Assembly (NCBI GenBank): GCA_041493035.1
Contig: JBGPYB010000060.1
Span: forward strand, 1-26,337
DNA length: 26,337 nt
Reading direction: 5' to 3'
Source: JBGPYB01 sp041493035
GTDB lineage: Bacteria > Acidobacteriota > Vicinamibacteria > Fen-336
Shown: positions 16,002 through 23,342 of the stretch, piece after piece
How positions within the stretch are numbered: the stretch's first letter is position 1
Layout of the letters: the number at the start of each line of letters is the position of its first letter
Notes under the pieces: generated by a model
What the model saw: the letters and a program-made list of their open reading frames with translations, nothing else
What the model was told of the DNA's origin: nothing
The model's database searches: none
Position numbers and translations under genes: made by a program

Positions 16002-17048
16002 ATGGGCGCCCACGCTCTCGACGATCGAAGCCGGGAGGTCCTGAAGTCATTGATCCAGGACCACATTGCGACGGGGGAACCTGTCGGCTCCGAGAGCCTC
16101 GCCAGCCACCTGTCCAGGCCCCTGTCGTCGGCCACGGTACGGAACATCATGGCCGACCTCGAGCGGAAGGGCTATCTCTCCCATCCGCATACGAGCGCCG
16201 GACGGGTGCCAACCGACGAGGGATACCGTTTCTACGTCGATGGACTCATGGGACGCCACGCCCTCTCCCCCTCCGATACGGCTGCGATCCGCTCCCGACT
16301 CCGCACGCGCGATGCGTCGCCGGACCAGGTGATGGAGAGCGCCTCGCATCTGCTCTCTCGCCTGTCTCGGAACGTCGGCTTCGTCCTGGCCCCCGACATC
16401 GCGCGAACGACATTTCGCCGCATCGACCTCGTCCGCCTTCCTCACCCGCGGATCCTGGTGGTCCTCGTCTCCCAAACGGGGCTCGTCACCAACAAGGTGA
16501 TCGAGGTCGAGGAGGACATTCCGCAGGATGATCTTCAGGCCTGCGAGAACTATCTGAACGCCCACTTCGCAGGGGCTTCTCTCTCGGTGATCAGGACGCG
16601 CCTTCTCGACCTCATGCGGGAAGAGAAAGCTCTCTACGATTCACTCCTCAAGAACGTCGTGCGCGTCGGGGAGCGCGCCTTCGCCGCCGACGAGAACGGT
16701 GGCAGCGTCTACCTGGATGGAACGGCGAACATCATCGACCAGCCCGAGTTCGAGGACGTGGCGCGCATGCGGGCCCTCTTCAAGACCTTCGAGGAGAAGG
16801 GCCGCCTCGTGAAGATCCTGAACGCCTGCATCTCCGGCCAGGGTCTCCGGATCGTCATCGGCCACGAGAACCCGGAGCCGGACATGCAGGACCTCGCCCT
16901 CGTCACCGCCGCCTACCCGGTGGAGGGAGAGCCGGGCTGGGCTCTCGGTGTCATGGGTTCGATGCGGATGGAGTACGTCCGGGTGGTGGCCCTCGTCAAC
17001 GAGGTAGCCCGCGAGGTCTCCGAGGCACTCACGGAGCTTCGAGCGTGA
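16002..17048 (+). CDS. hrcA: Heat-inducible transcription repressor HrcA
   Basis: Represses class I heat-shock operons by binding CIRCE; its folding depends on GroEL in known systems. The protein is 348 aa, the standard size. The N-terminal winged helix (1-~75) is unmistakable: SSATVRNIMADLERKGYLSH followed by PHTSAGRVPTDEGYRFYVD. The GAF-like middle domain contains VLAPDIARTTFRRIDLV. The C-terminal third contains EKGRLVKILN and VTAAYPVEGEPGWALGVMGSMRMEY, where the family has (I/V)G-P-x-R-M-x-Y; here GPTRM is replaced by GSMRM. It heads a hrcA-grpE-dnaK-dnaJ operon, as in Bacillus and many other phyla, and presumably autoregulates. grpE overlaps its stop as GTGA. Confidence 0.96.
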   Translation: MGAHALDDRSREVLKSLIQDHIATGEPVGSESLASHLSRPLSSATVRNIMADLERKGYLSHPHTSAGRVPTDEGYRFYVDGLMGRHALSPSDTAAIRSRLRTRDASPDQVMESASHLLSRLSRNVGFVLAPDIARTTFRRIDLVRLPHPRILVVLVSQTGLVTNKVIEVEEDIPQDDLQACENYLNAHFAGASLSVIRTRLLDLMREEKALYDSLLKNVVRVGERAFAADENGGSVYLDGTANIIDQPEFEDVARMRALFKTFEEKGRLVKILNACISGQGLRIVIGHENPEPDMQDLALVTAAYPVEGEPGWALGVMGSMRMEYVRVVALVNEVAREVSEALTELRA

Positions 17049-17623
17049 GCGGCGGCAACGGCGGCGTCAAGGACGAGACATCGGCCGAGCCCACGGGCTT
17101 GGCCGCCGTGGAGCCGGAGCCTTCGTCTGCCGACACGGTGGAAGCGCTTCGCCGCGAGCGAGACGATCTCCGCGATCAACTCTTGCGCCGCAGGGCCGAC
17201 TTCGAGAATTTTCGCAAGCGCGTCGAGCGCGATCGCGCGCAGGCGGGCGTCGACGCGGTTGGCAACCTCTTGCAGGCTCTCGTCCCGGGCCTGGACAATC
17301 TCGACCGGGCCCTCGAGACGGAAAGAGCGCCGGGGCCTTTGCGAGATGGGGTCGAGCTGATCCGTCGGGAGATCCAGGCGGCCCTCGAGGCACAGGGCGT
17401 CGTCGCCCTCGATCCAAAGGGGAGCACCTTCGACCCGGAGATCCACCAAGCGCTTTCCCACGAGGCCATGGCGGGCTTCCCGGACGGGACGATCGTCGAA
17501 GTCTTTCGCAAGGGGTATTCTTTCAAGGGTCGCTTGCTGCGGCCCGCTCTGGTCAAAGTCGCCAAGGGAGAGCACGGCGAGCGGAATTCGAGCACCGAGC
17601 GGCCGGAGTCGGCCACCGAGTGA
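17045..17623 (+). CDS. grpE: Nucleotide exchange factor GrpE
   Basis: Homodimeric exchange factor that releases ADP from DnaK. The protein is 192 aa. A low-complexity acidic N-terminus (1-~30) is followed by the long dimerisation helix (VEALRRERDDLRDQLLRRRADFENFRKRVERDR) and then the C-terminal beta domain. The GrpE signature appears as FDPEIHQALSHEAMAGFPDGTIVEVFRKGYSFKGRLLRPALVKVAK in outline, ending with a short polar tail. The GTG start lies in a GTGA overlap with hrcA and dnaK begins 19 nt later, so all three should be co-expressed. The family assignment is secure. Confidence 0.95.
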   Translation: MSGGNGGVKDETSAEPTGLAAVEPEPSSADTVEALRRERDDLRDQLLRRRADFENFRKRVERDRAQAGVDAVGNLLQALVPGLDNLDRALETERAPGPLRDGVELIRREIQAALEAQGVVALDPKGSTFDPEIHQALSHEAMAGFPDGTIVEVFRKGYSFKGRLLRPALVKVAKGEHGERNSSTERPESATE

Positions 17624-17642
17624 AGCGGAGAGGGGCCTAAGC

Positions 17643-19445
17643 TTGGGCAAGGTGATCGGTATCGACCTCGGGACCACGAACTCCTGCGTGGCGGTGATGG
17701 AGGGGGGCGCTCCCCAGGTCATCCCGAACCAGGAAGGGGCCAGGACCACGCCATCCATCGTCGGCTTCACGGCCAAGGGCGAACGCCTCGTTGGCCAGAT
17801 CGCAAAGCGCCAAGCCTTGACGAACCCCAAGAACACCGTCTTCGCGGTGAAGCGGCTCATCGGGCGGAAGGGCAACTCCACCGAAGTGGAGCAGGCTCGG
17901 CGCTTCCTCCCCTACGTGCTCGCCGACGCGCCCAACGGCGACGTCCACATCCAGATCGAAGACAAGATCTACTCGCCGCCCGAGATTTCCTCCTTTGTGC
18001 TCCAGAAGCTCAAAGCCGCCGCCGAGGACTATCTCGGGGAGCCGGTCGAAGAGGCGATCATCACGGTCCCCGCGTACTTCAACGACCCGCAGCGTCAGGC
18101 CACGAAGGATGCGGGCCTCATCGCCGGCCTGAAGGTCTCGCGCATCATCAACGAGCCGACGGCCGCGGCGCTCGCTTACGGCCTCAAGAACGCCCGGGGC
18201 CAATTCGTCGCCGTCTACGACCTCGGTGGCGGCACGTTCGACATCTCGATCCTGGAGATGGCCGAAGGGCTCCTCCAGGTGCGTGCGACCGGCGGCGACA
18301 CATTCCTCGGCGGAGAGGACTTCGACCAGCGCGTCATCGATTGGCTCATCGAGGAGTTCCTCCGCGAGACGGGGATCGACCTCCGCAACGACCGCATGGC
18401 CCTCCAGCGTCTCAAGGAGGCGGCCGAGAAGGCCAAGTGCGAGCTCTCGACGGCGCAGCAAACCGAGATCGTCCTCCCCTTCATCTCGGCGGATGCCTCG
18501 GGCCCCAAACACCTCAACACCGTGCTCACGCGGCAGAAATACGAGACCCTGACCGACGATCTTCTCGAACGCACGACCGAGCCCTGTCGCCGATGTCTCG
18601 CCGATGCGGGCCTCCGCGCGGATCAGATCGATGAAGTGCTTCTCGTGGGCGGGCAGACTCGCGCGCCCAAGGTGTCCGAGGTGGTCCGGAAGGTCTTCAA
18701 CAAGGAACCCAACCGCGCGGTGAACCCCGACGAAGGCGTCGCCATGGGAGCGGCGATCCAGACGGGGATCATGGCCGGCGAGGTGAAGGAGCTGGTGCTC
18801 CTCGACGTGACACCCCACACCTTGGGTATCGAAACCAAGGACGGGACCTTCACGCCCCTGATCGAGCGGAACAGCACCATCCCGACCCGAAAGAGCCGGA
18901 TCTTCACCACCGTCGCCGACAATCAGACGAAAGTCGAGGTCCACATCCTCCAGGGCGAGAGCGACATGGCGGCGTATAACAAGAGCCTCGCCAAGTTCGA
19001 ACTGACCAACATCCCGCCGGCGCCCAAGGGCGTGCCACAGATCGAGGTCACCTTCGAGATCGACGTGAACGGCATCACCTCGGTGTCGGCCCTCGACCAG
19101 GCGACGGGGAGAAGCCAGTCGGTGGTCATCCATCCGTCGGGCGGCCTCAGCCAGTCGGAGCTGTCACACCTCGTCAGCGAGACCCGCTCCCGCGATCAAT
19201 CGGACCGATCGAAGAAAGAGCAGGAGGCCGTCTCCCGGCAGCTCGACGGCCTCGTGGCCAACACGATGCGTTCGGTTCAGGCTCTCGAGGGCAAGCTCAC
19301 CGCCGAGGAGCAGGACCGGATCCTCCAGGCGATGGAGCGGGCCAAGAAGGCGCGTACGGACGGCGACCTCGACGAATTGAAGGACCGCCTCACCGACATG
19401 GAGAAGGCGGCCAGCCTCATCGGCCAGGCGATGCTCCGGCCGTAG
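17643..19445 (+). CDS. dnaK: Chaperone protein DnaK (Hsp70), short C-terminus
   Basis: ATP-driven Hsp70 chaperone working with DnaJ and GrpE. It has 600 aa against about 610-640 usual. The nucleotide-binding domain begins GKVIGIDLGTTNSCVAV and contains VYDLGGGTFDISIL and the adenosine motif VLLVGGQTRAPKV. The interdomain linker is LVLLDVTPHTLGIE. The substrate-binding domain contains KFELTNIPPAPKGVPQIEV and the helical lid runs to residue ~598. It stops at QAMLRP, just where relatives continue into a Gly-rich disordered segment with an acidic EEVD/EVVD-like end, so that tail is absent. TTG is the start, with GGAGAGGGG 7 nt upstream; no alternative matches the family N-terminus. Confidence 0.96.
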   Translation: MGKVIGIDLGTTNSCVAVMEGGAPQVIPNQEGARTTPSIVGFTAKGERLVGQIAKRQALTNPKNTVFAVKRLIGRKGNSTEVEQARRFLPYVLADAPNGDVHIQIEDKIYSPPEISSFVLQKLKAAAEDYLGEPVEEAIITVPAYFNDPQRQATKDAGLIAGLKVSRIINEPTAAALAYGLKNARGQFVAVYDLGGGTFDISILEMAEGLLQVRATGGDTFLGGEDFDQRVIDWLIEEFLRETGIDLRNDRMALQRLKEAAEKAKCELSTAQQTEIVLPFISADASGPKHLNTVLTRQKYETLTDDLLERTTEPCRRCLADAGLRADQIDEVLLVGGQTRAPKVSEVVRKVFNKEPNRAVNPDEGVAMGAAIQTGIMAGEVKELVLLDVTPHTLGIETKDGTFTPLIERNSTIPTRKSRIFTTVADNQTKVEVHILQGESDMAAYNKSLAKFELTNIPPAPKGVPQIEVTFEIDVNGITSVSALDQATGRSQSVVIHPSGGLSQSELSHLVSETRSRDQSDRSKKEQEAVSRQLDGLVANTMRSVQALEGKLTAEEQDRILQAMERAKKARTDGDLDELKDRLTDMEKAASLIGQAMLRP

Positions 19446-19461
19446 CGGGCGCGCTGATCCC

Positions 19462-20586
19462 TTGTCGACCCAAGCCAAAGCCGACTACTACGAGGTCCTG
19501 GGCGTGGCCCGAAGCGCTTCGGACCAGGAGATCAAGTCGGCCTATCGCAAGCTCGCGCTCAAGTTCCACCCAGACCGGAACCCGGGAAGGACGGAAGCCG
19601 AAGAGCGCTTCAAGGAGGCGGCCGAAGCCTACAGCGTTCTTCAAGACCCCGACAAGCGGCGCCGCTACGACGCCTACGGTCATGCTGGTGTTGGAAGCGC
19701 CGCGAGCGGCGGCTTCGACTCGAGCACTTTCTCGGACTTCGGCGACATCCTCGGAGATTTCTTCGGACTCGGCGACGTCTTCGGCAACCGGCGTCGCGGC
19801 GGTCCTCGGCGCGGCGCGGACCTGCGCTACAACCTGGAGCTGAGCTTCGAAGAGGCGGTCTTCGGCACAGAGACGCACATCCAGATCCCTCGCGCCGAGG
19901 CGTGCAGCGTGTGCAACGGACGGGGCAGCGCGCCCGGAACCGAACCGTCGACGTGCACGGCGTGCCACGGATCGGGACAAATCACGTTCCAGCAGGGCTT
20001 CTTCAGCGTCGCCCGCACCTGTAGCCGATGCCGTGGAGCTGGGCGCATCATCACGAGCCCCTGCAAGCAGTGCGGGGGCGAGGGACAGGTCCCCGTCGAA
20101 CGAAAGCTCCAGATCAAGATCCCGCCGGGCGTCGACAGCGACAGCCAGCTCCGCATCTCCGGCGAAGGAGAAGCCGGGAGCACCGGGGGGCCGGCGGGCG
20201 ATCTCTATGTCGTCCTTCGCGTTCAGGAGCACTCCTTCTTCAAGCGTGATGGTGCCAGCCTCTTCTGCGACATCCCGGTGACCGTCCCACAGGCCGCCCT
20301 CGGCGGGGTGGTCGAGGTGCCGACGCTCGACGGGGGCAAGGCCAAGATCACCGTCCCCGAAGGAACGCAGACCGGCGCCAGCTTCCGGATACGCGGCCAG
20401 GGCGTCCCCCACCTCGGGTCGAAGGGACGCGGGGATCTCCACGTCACGGCCCGCGTGATGGTCCCCACCAAGCTGACCGCCGATCAGCGCCGCCTTCTCG
20501 AGCAGCTCGCCAAGACCCTCCCTGTCCCCGAGATCAAGGAGAAGGACCGCTCGATCTTCGAGAAGATGAAGGACATGCTCGGATAA
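19462..20586 (+). CDS. dnaJ: Chaperone protein DnaJ (Hsp40, type I)
   Basis: Co-chaperone that delivers substrates to DnaK and stimulates its ATPase. The protein is 374 aa, canonical type I. The J domain is at 8-73 with HPD at 36-38, followed by a Gly/Phe region (~80-110). Four zinc-binding CxxCxGxG repeats have cysteine pairs at 148/151, 165/168, 187/190 and 201/204; the last reads CKQCGGEG. The substrate-binding and dimerisation regions follow, ending EKDRSIFEKMKDMLG. The start TTG at 19462 is 16 nt after the dnaK stop with only a weak ribosome-binding site, so expression may depend on coupling to dnaK. The stop TAA falls within GATAAAGAGGGG, which carries the ribosome-binding site of prmA. 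Confidence 0.96.
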   Translation: MSTQAKADYYEVLGVARSASDQEIKSAYRKLALKFHPDRNPGRTEAEERFKEAAEAYSVLQDPDKRRRYDAYGHAGVGSAASGGFDSSTFSDFGDILGDFFGLGDVFGNRRRGGPRRGADLRYNLELSFEEAVFGTETHIQIPRAEACSVCNGRGSAPGTEPSTCTACHGSGQITFQQGFFSVARTCSRCRGAGRIITSPCKQCGGEGQVPVERKLQIKIPPGVDSDSQLRISGEGEAGSTGGPAGDLYVVLRVQEHSFFKRDGASLFCDIPVTVPQAALGGVVEVPTLDGGKAKITVPEGTQTGASFRIRGQGVPHLGSKGRGDLHVTARVMVPTKLTADQRRLLEQLAKTLPVPEIKEKDRSIFEKMKDMLG

Positions 20587-20627
20587 AGAGGGGCTTCTCC
20601 ATCCTTCCTCTCGCGTTCCAAGTCACC

Positions 20628-21443
20628 GTGCCGAGCGGCCACGAAGACGTGGCGACGGCTCTCCTCTGGGAGAGCGGCACGAGCGGCATCGAGGTGCGCT
20701 CGGGCGGCCCCGACGAGACCATCCTCCTCGCATACTTTCCGCCCGCCTCGGACCTCGCGACGTCGCTGGCCGACCGACTGCGGGCCATTCCGTCGGCGCG
20801 CCTCGAGGCTGTCCCGGTCCCCGACGTCGACTGGGTGGCGCGTTTCCGCGAAGGGTTTGAGGCCTCTTCATGCGGCTCGTTCTGGGTCGCACCCGTGTGG
20901 GCGGAGCCGCCAGCGACTCCGCCGGGCGCGCGGCTCCTCGTCGTCGACCCAGGACGCGCCTTCGGCACGGGCACGCACGAGACGACGCGCCTTTGCCTTC
21001 GCGCTCTGCAGGAAGAGGCTCCGAAGAGAGCCTCCAGTGACCGCCTCCTCGACGTCGGCACGGGGAGCGGAATCCTGGCCGTCGCGGCCGCCATCCTGGG
21101 GTGGCGCCACGTCACGGGCGTCGACGTCGATCCCGAAGCGGTCCAATCGGCGGTGCACCACGCGCGGCTGAACCAGGTGGGCCCGGCCTTCGTCCTTGGC
21201 GACGGCGGTGCCCCGTTCAGGCGCGGCTCATTCGCTCTCGTCCTCGCCAACATCACGGCGCCGTTGCTGCTGGCCCGGTGCGGCGAGATCGGTTCGCTCG
21301 TGGCGCCGAACGGCACCATCGTCCTCTCGGGGCTTCTGACCAGCGACATTGACCAGGTCGCCGCAGCCTACGCCGACGTCGGCGTGGTCGACGCGCGGCT
21401 CGACGGCGAGTGGGCCGCGCTCCGGGTGCGAGCGCGGCTGTGA
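20628..21443 (+). CDS. prmA: Ribosomal protein L11 methyltransferase (start uncertain)
   Basis: Trimethylates ribosomal protein L11 using AdoMet. The catalytic core is clear: LLVVDPGRAFGTGTHETTRLCL precedes the AdoMet motif LLDVGTGSGILAVAA, then GVDVDPEA and LANITAPLL (the substrate-side N-I-T/L motif), then LSGLL. The first standard start codon is GTG 20628, but it has no Shine-Dalgarno and would remove the first beta strand of the substrate-recognition domain. The frame is open upstream, and codons 20601-20627 (ILPLAFQVT) complete the normal PrmA N-terminus. AGAGGGG at 20587-20593 sits 7 nt before the ATC at 20601. The true start is therefore likely non-canonical (ATC 20601, or ATA 20583 overlapping the dnaJ stop). 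It is part of the dnaJ-prmA-rsmE run also common in Firmicutes. Confidence 0.9.
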   Translation: MPSGHEDVATALLWESGTSGIEVRSGGPDETILLAYFPPASDLATSLADRLRAIPSARLEAVPVPDVDWVARFREGFEASSCGSFWVAPVWAEPPATPPGARLLVVDPGRAFGTGTHETTRLCLRALQEEAPKRASSDRLLDVGTGSGILAVAAAILGWRHVTGVDVDPEAVQSAVHHARLNQVGPAFVLGDGGAPFRRGSFALVLANITAPLLLARCGEIGSLVAPNGTIVLSGLLTSDIDQVAAAYADVGVVDARLDGEWAALRVRARL

Positions 21444-22174
21444 ACCTGCCCCGCTTTCACGTTCCCGAAGCGGCACCGGGCGCCCGCGTCCTGTTCCCGG
21501 AACACTCGGCTCATCACGCCCGCGAAGTGCTGCGCCTCCGGTCAGGAATGGAAGTGCGCGTCTTTGACGGTCGGGGCGCCGAGTTCGCCGCGACTCTCGA
21601 AACAGTCACGCGCCGCTCTGTGGAAGCTCGTCTCACCGGCGCGGTGGCGCCGCGCCCCGAATCGTCTCTTCGCCTCGTCCTCGCCCTGTCCCCCCTCAAG
21701 GGGGATCGCATGGAGTGGGTCATCCAGAAGGCGACCGAGTTGGGCGCGGCCGAGGTCCATCCCGTCGTCACGGCTCGCACCGACGCCGTCGCACGGCCGG
21801 CCCTGAAGGGCTCGCGTCAGGAGCGGTGGGAAAGGGTCGCGAGCGGCGCCGCCGAGCAGTCGGGCCGCGCCGTGGTCCCCTTGGTCGCTCCCACCACGAC
21901 CCTCGATCGTTTTCTCGAAACGAGTCCGCCTGGCCTCAAGCTGCTGCTCCTCGAGACGCCGGGGCTCCCCCCACTCCCACAGGCTGCCGCCGCGCCGCCC
22001 GAGGCTGTGACGCTGCTGTTGGGGCCGGCCGGCGGATGGGAGCGCGCCGAGGCCGATCGTATCGAGACTGCCGGCTTTTCTGCGGTGAGCCTGGGTCCCC
22101 GAGTGTTGCGAGCCGAGACCGCGGCGATCGTCGCCGTGGGCATCGCTCAGGCGCTCTGGGGAGACCTGCGCTAG
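21440..22174 (+). CDS. rsmE: 16S rRNA (uracil-1498-N3)-methyltransferase RsmE
   Basis: SPOUT-class methyltransferase for U1498 of 16S rRNA, 244 aa, normal length. The N-terminal PUA-like part includes RFHVPEA and HHAREVLRLRSG. The catalytic half has LSPLKGDRMEWVIQKATELGAAEVHPV and the AdoMet-binding trefoil-knot signature LLLGPAGGWERAEAD, then LGPRVLRAETAAI. The frame extends upstream to 21410, but GTG at 21440 in a GTGA overlap with the prmA stop gives the family start MNLPRFHVP. Translation is presumably coupled to prmA. Both enzymes modify the ribosome, which fits their long-standing linkage to the chaperone operon. Confidence 0.95.
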   Translation: MNLPRFHVPEAAPGARVLFPEHSAHHAREVLRLRSGMEVRVFDGRGAEFAATLETVTRRSVEARLTGAVAPRPESSLRLVLALSPLKGDRMEWVIQKATELGAAEVHPVVTARTDAVARPALKGSRQERWERVASGAAEQSGRAVVPLVAPTTTLDRFLETSPPGLKLLLLETPGLPPLPQAAAAPPEAVTLLLGPAGGWERAEADRIETAGFSAVSLGPRVLRAETAAIVAVGIAQALWGDLR

Positions 22175-22184
22175 GAAAATCGCC

Positions 22185-23288
22185 ATGACTGTTCGTCTCC
22201 GCTCTCTCGCGGGTTCCTTTGCGCTCTCGGTTGGCGCGGTCCTCGGAACGGCCCTCCTCCTGGAGGCGACCTTTCGCCTGCTCAACGTGTCCGTGGGTAC
22301 CGTCCAGATCAATCGCGCGACCATTCGTCGCACCACGAACCCGCGTCTCCAGTTCGAGCTCCGGCCGAGCGCGCAGATCCGAGCCGAGACCGACTATCGC
22401 GTCAACGCGCTTGGCCTGCGTGGACCCGAAACTACCCTCGAGAAGCCGGCAGGCACCCGCCGGGTGGCGGTCCTCGGAGACTCGATCGCCTTCGGCTACT
22501 GGGTCGCGGAGAAGGACGCCTTTCCACGGCAGCTCGAGGTGCTGCTGAACGAACGCCCCGGACGAGGCGCCCCTGTCGAGGTCCTCAACTTTGGCGTCCC
22601 GGGCTACAACCTGGATCAGGAGACCGAGGTGCTGCGGGCCAAGGCGCTCGACTTCCAACCGGACATCGTGGTGATTGCGTTCTGCCTCAACGATCTCGAG
22701 GGGCTCTTCTCCCACGAGTTCGGCCTGGTCGAGGACCGCGCGACGCGGCAGAGGGGCTTGTTCGGTCGGGCGCGGGAGGCGCTGCTGTCCCGCTCCCTGC
22801 TCTTCTCCTGGGTCGAATACCGGACGGCTGAGTTGGAGTCGCGGAGGGCCTTCGTCAAGGCGAAGAATCCGCTGCCCACCACTCTGTACGGCGACGCCAT
22901 CGATCAGCAGAAGGCCGCTCTCGCCGCGAAGCTTGACGTCGCGCAGAGCCTGCTCAGAGCCCGCGCCATACCGGGAATCGTGGCTATCTTCCCGGCTCTT
23001 GGCGGACGCTTCGAGCACTACGCCTATCGCGATCTCCATCGCGTCGTTTCCGAAGCCGCGGAAACGGCGCGCCTTGCGACCGTGGATCTCCTCGATTGCT
23101 ATTCCGCCTACGATTTCCGCGATCTCCGGGTAGACGTAGTTCACCCGAGCCCCATGGGTCACCGGATCGCCGCGCACGCGGTCCGCGACGCCCTGTGCGC
23201 CCGGGGCCTGCTCTGCGAGGGGGGCCCGGCCGGCCGTCCCTGCACGGCCTATCGCAAGACCGAATTCCCCATCGTCCGCGGCTACTGA
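22185..23288 (+). CDS. Membrane-anchored SGNH/GDSL-family hydrolase
   Basis: A 367-aa protein with one N-terminal hydrophobic segment (about residues 7-28), probably a membrane anchor or uncleaved signal. An SGNH hydrolase domain follows. The blocks are in order: GDSIAFG with nucleophile Ser100, the NFGVPGYN glycine block (~135-142), CLND with Asn169, and DVVH with Asp317 and His320. SGNH enzymes are esterases, lipases or O-acetyl transfer/removal enzymes; in cell-envelope contexts they often act on acetylated glycans. The substrate is unknown here. AGGAAAA at 22173-22179 gives good spacing to the ATG. It is the last gene of the chaperone run, 10 nt after rsmE. The Cys-containing C-terminus (CARGLLCEGG, RPCTAYRKTE) is unusual and could form disulfides outside the cytoplasm. 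Confidence 0.86.
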   Translation: MTVRLRSLAGSFALSVGAVLGTALLLEATFRLLNVSVGTVQINRATIRRTTNPRLQFELRPSAQIRAETDYRVNALGLRGPETTLEKPAGTRRVAVLGDSIAFGYWVAEKDAFPRQLEVLLNERPGRGAPVEVLNFGVPGYNLDQETEVLRAKALDFQPDIVVIAFCLNDLEGLFSHEFGLVEDRATRQRGLFGRAREALLSRSLLFSWVEYRTAELESRRAFVKAKNPLPTTLYGDAIDQQKAALAAKLDVAQSLLRARAIPGIVAIFPALGGRFEHYAYRDLHRVVSEAAETARLATVDLLDCYSAYDFRDLRVDVVHPSPMGHRIAAHAVRDALCARGLLCEGGPAGRPCTAYRKTEFPIVRGY

Positions 23289-23322
23289 GCGCGCCCACTT
23301 CTGCGGGCGGTTCGGGGCGGTC

Positions 23323-23331
23323 TGTTATACT
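23323..23331 (+). promoter_or_regulatory. Extended -10 promoter for the kinase gene
   Basis: TGTTATACT contains TG-N-TATACT, an extended -10. No -35 is evident at the expected spacing (around 23303-23308 the sequence is GC-rich). The predicted initiation point (~23338) is only about 5 nt before the ATG at 23343, and no Shine-Dalgarno is present. Confidence 0.55.
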
Positions 23332-23342
23332 CCCGCCACTTC

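Noticed and set aside
23290..23312. CGCCC/GGGCG stem between the SGNH gene and the kinase gene as a terminator.
   Set aside because: Only 5 bp, without a T-tract; too weak to call.
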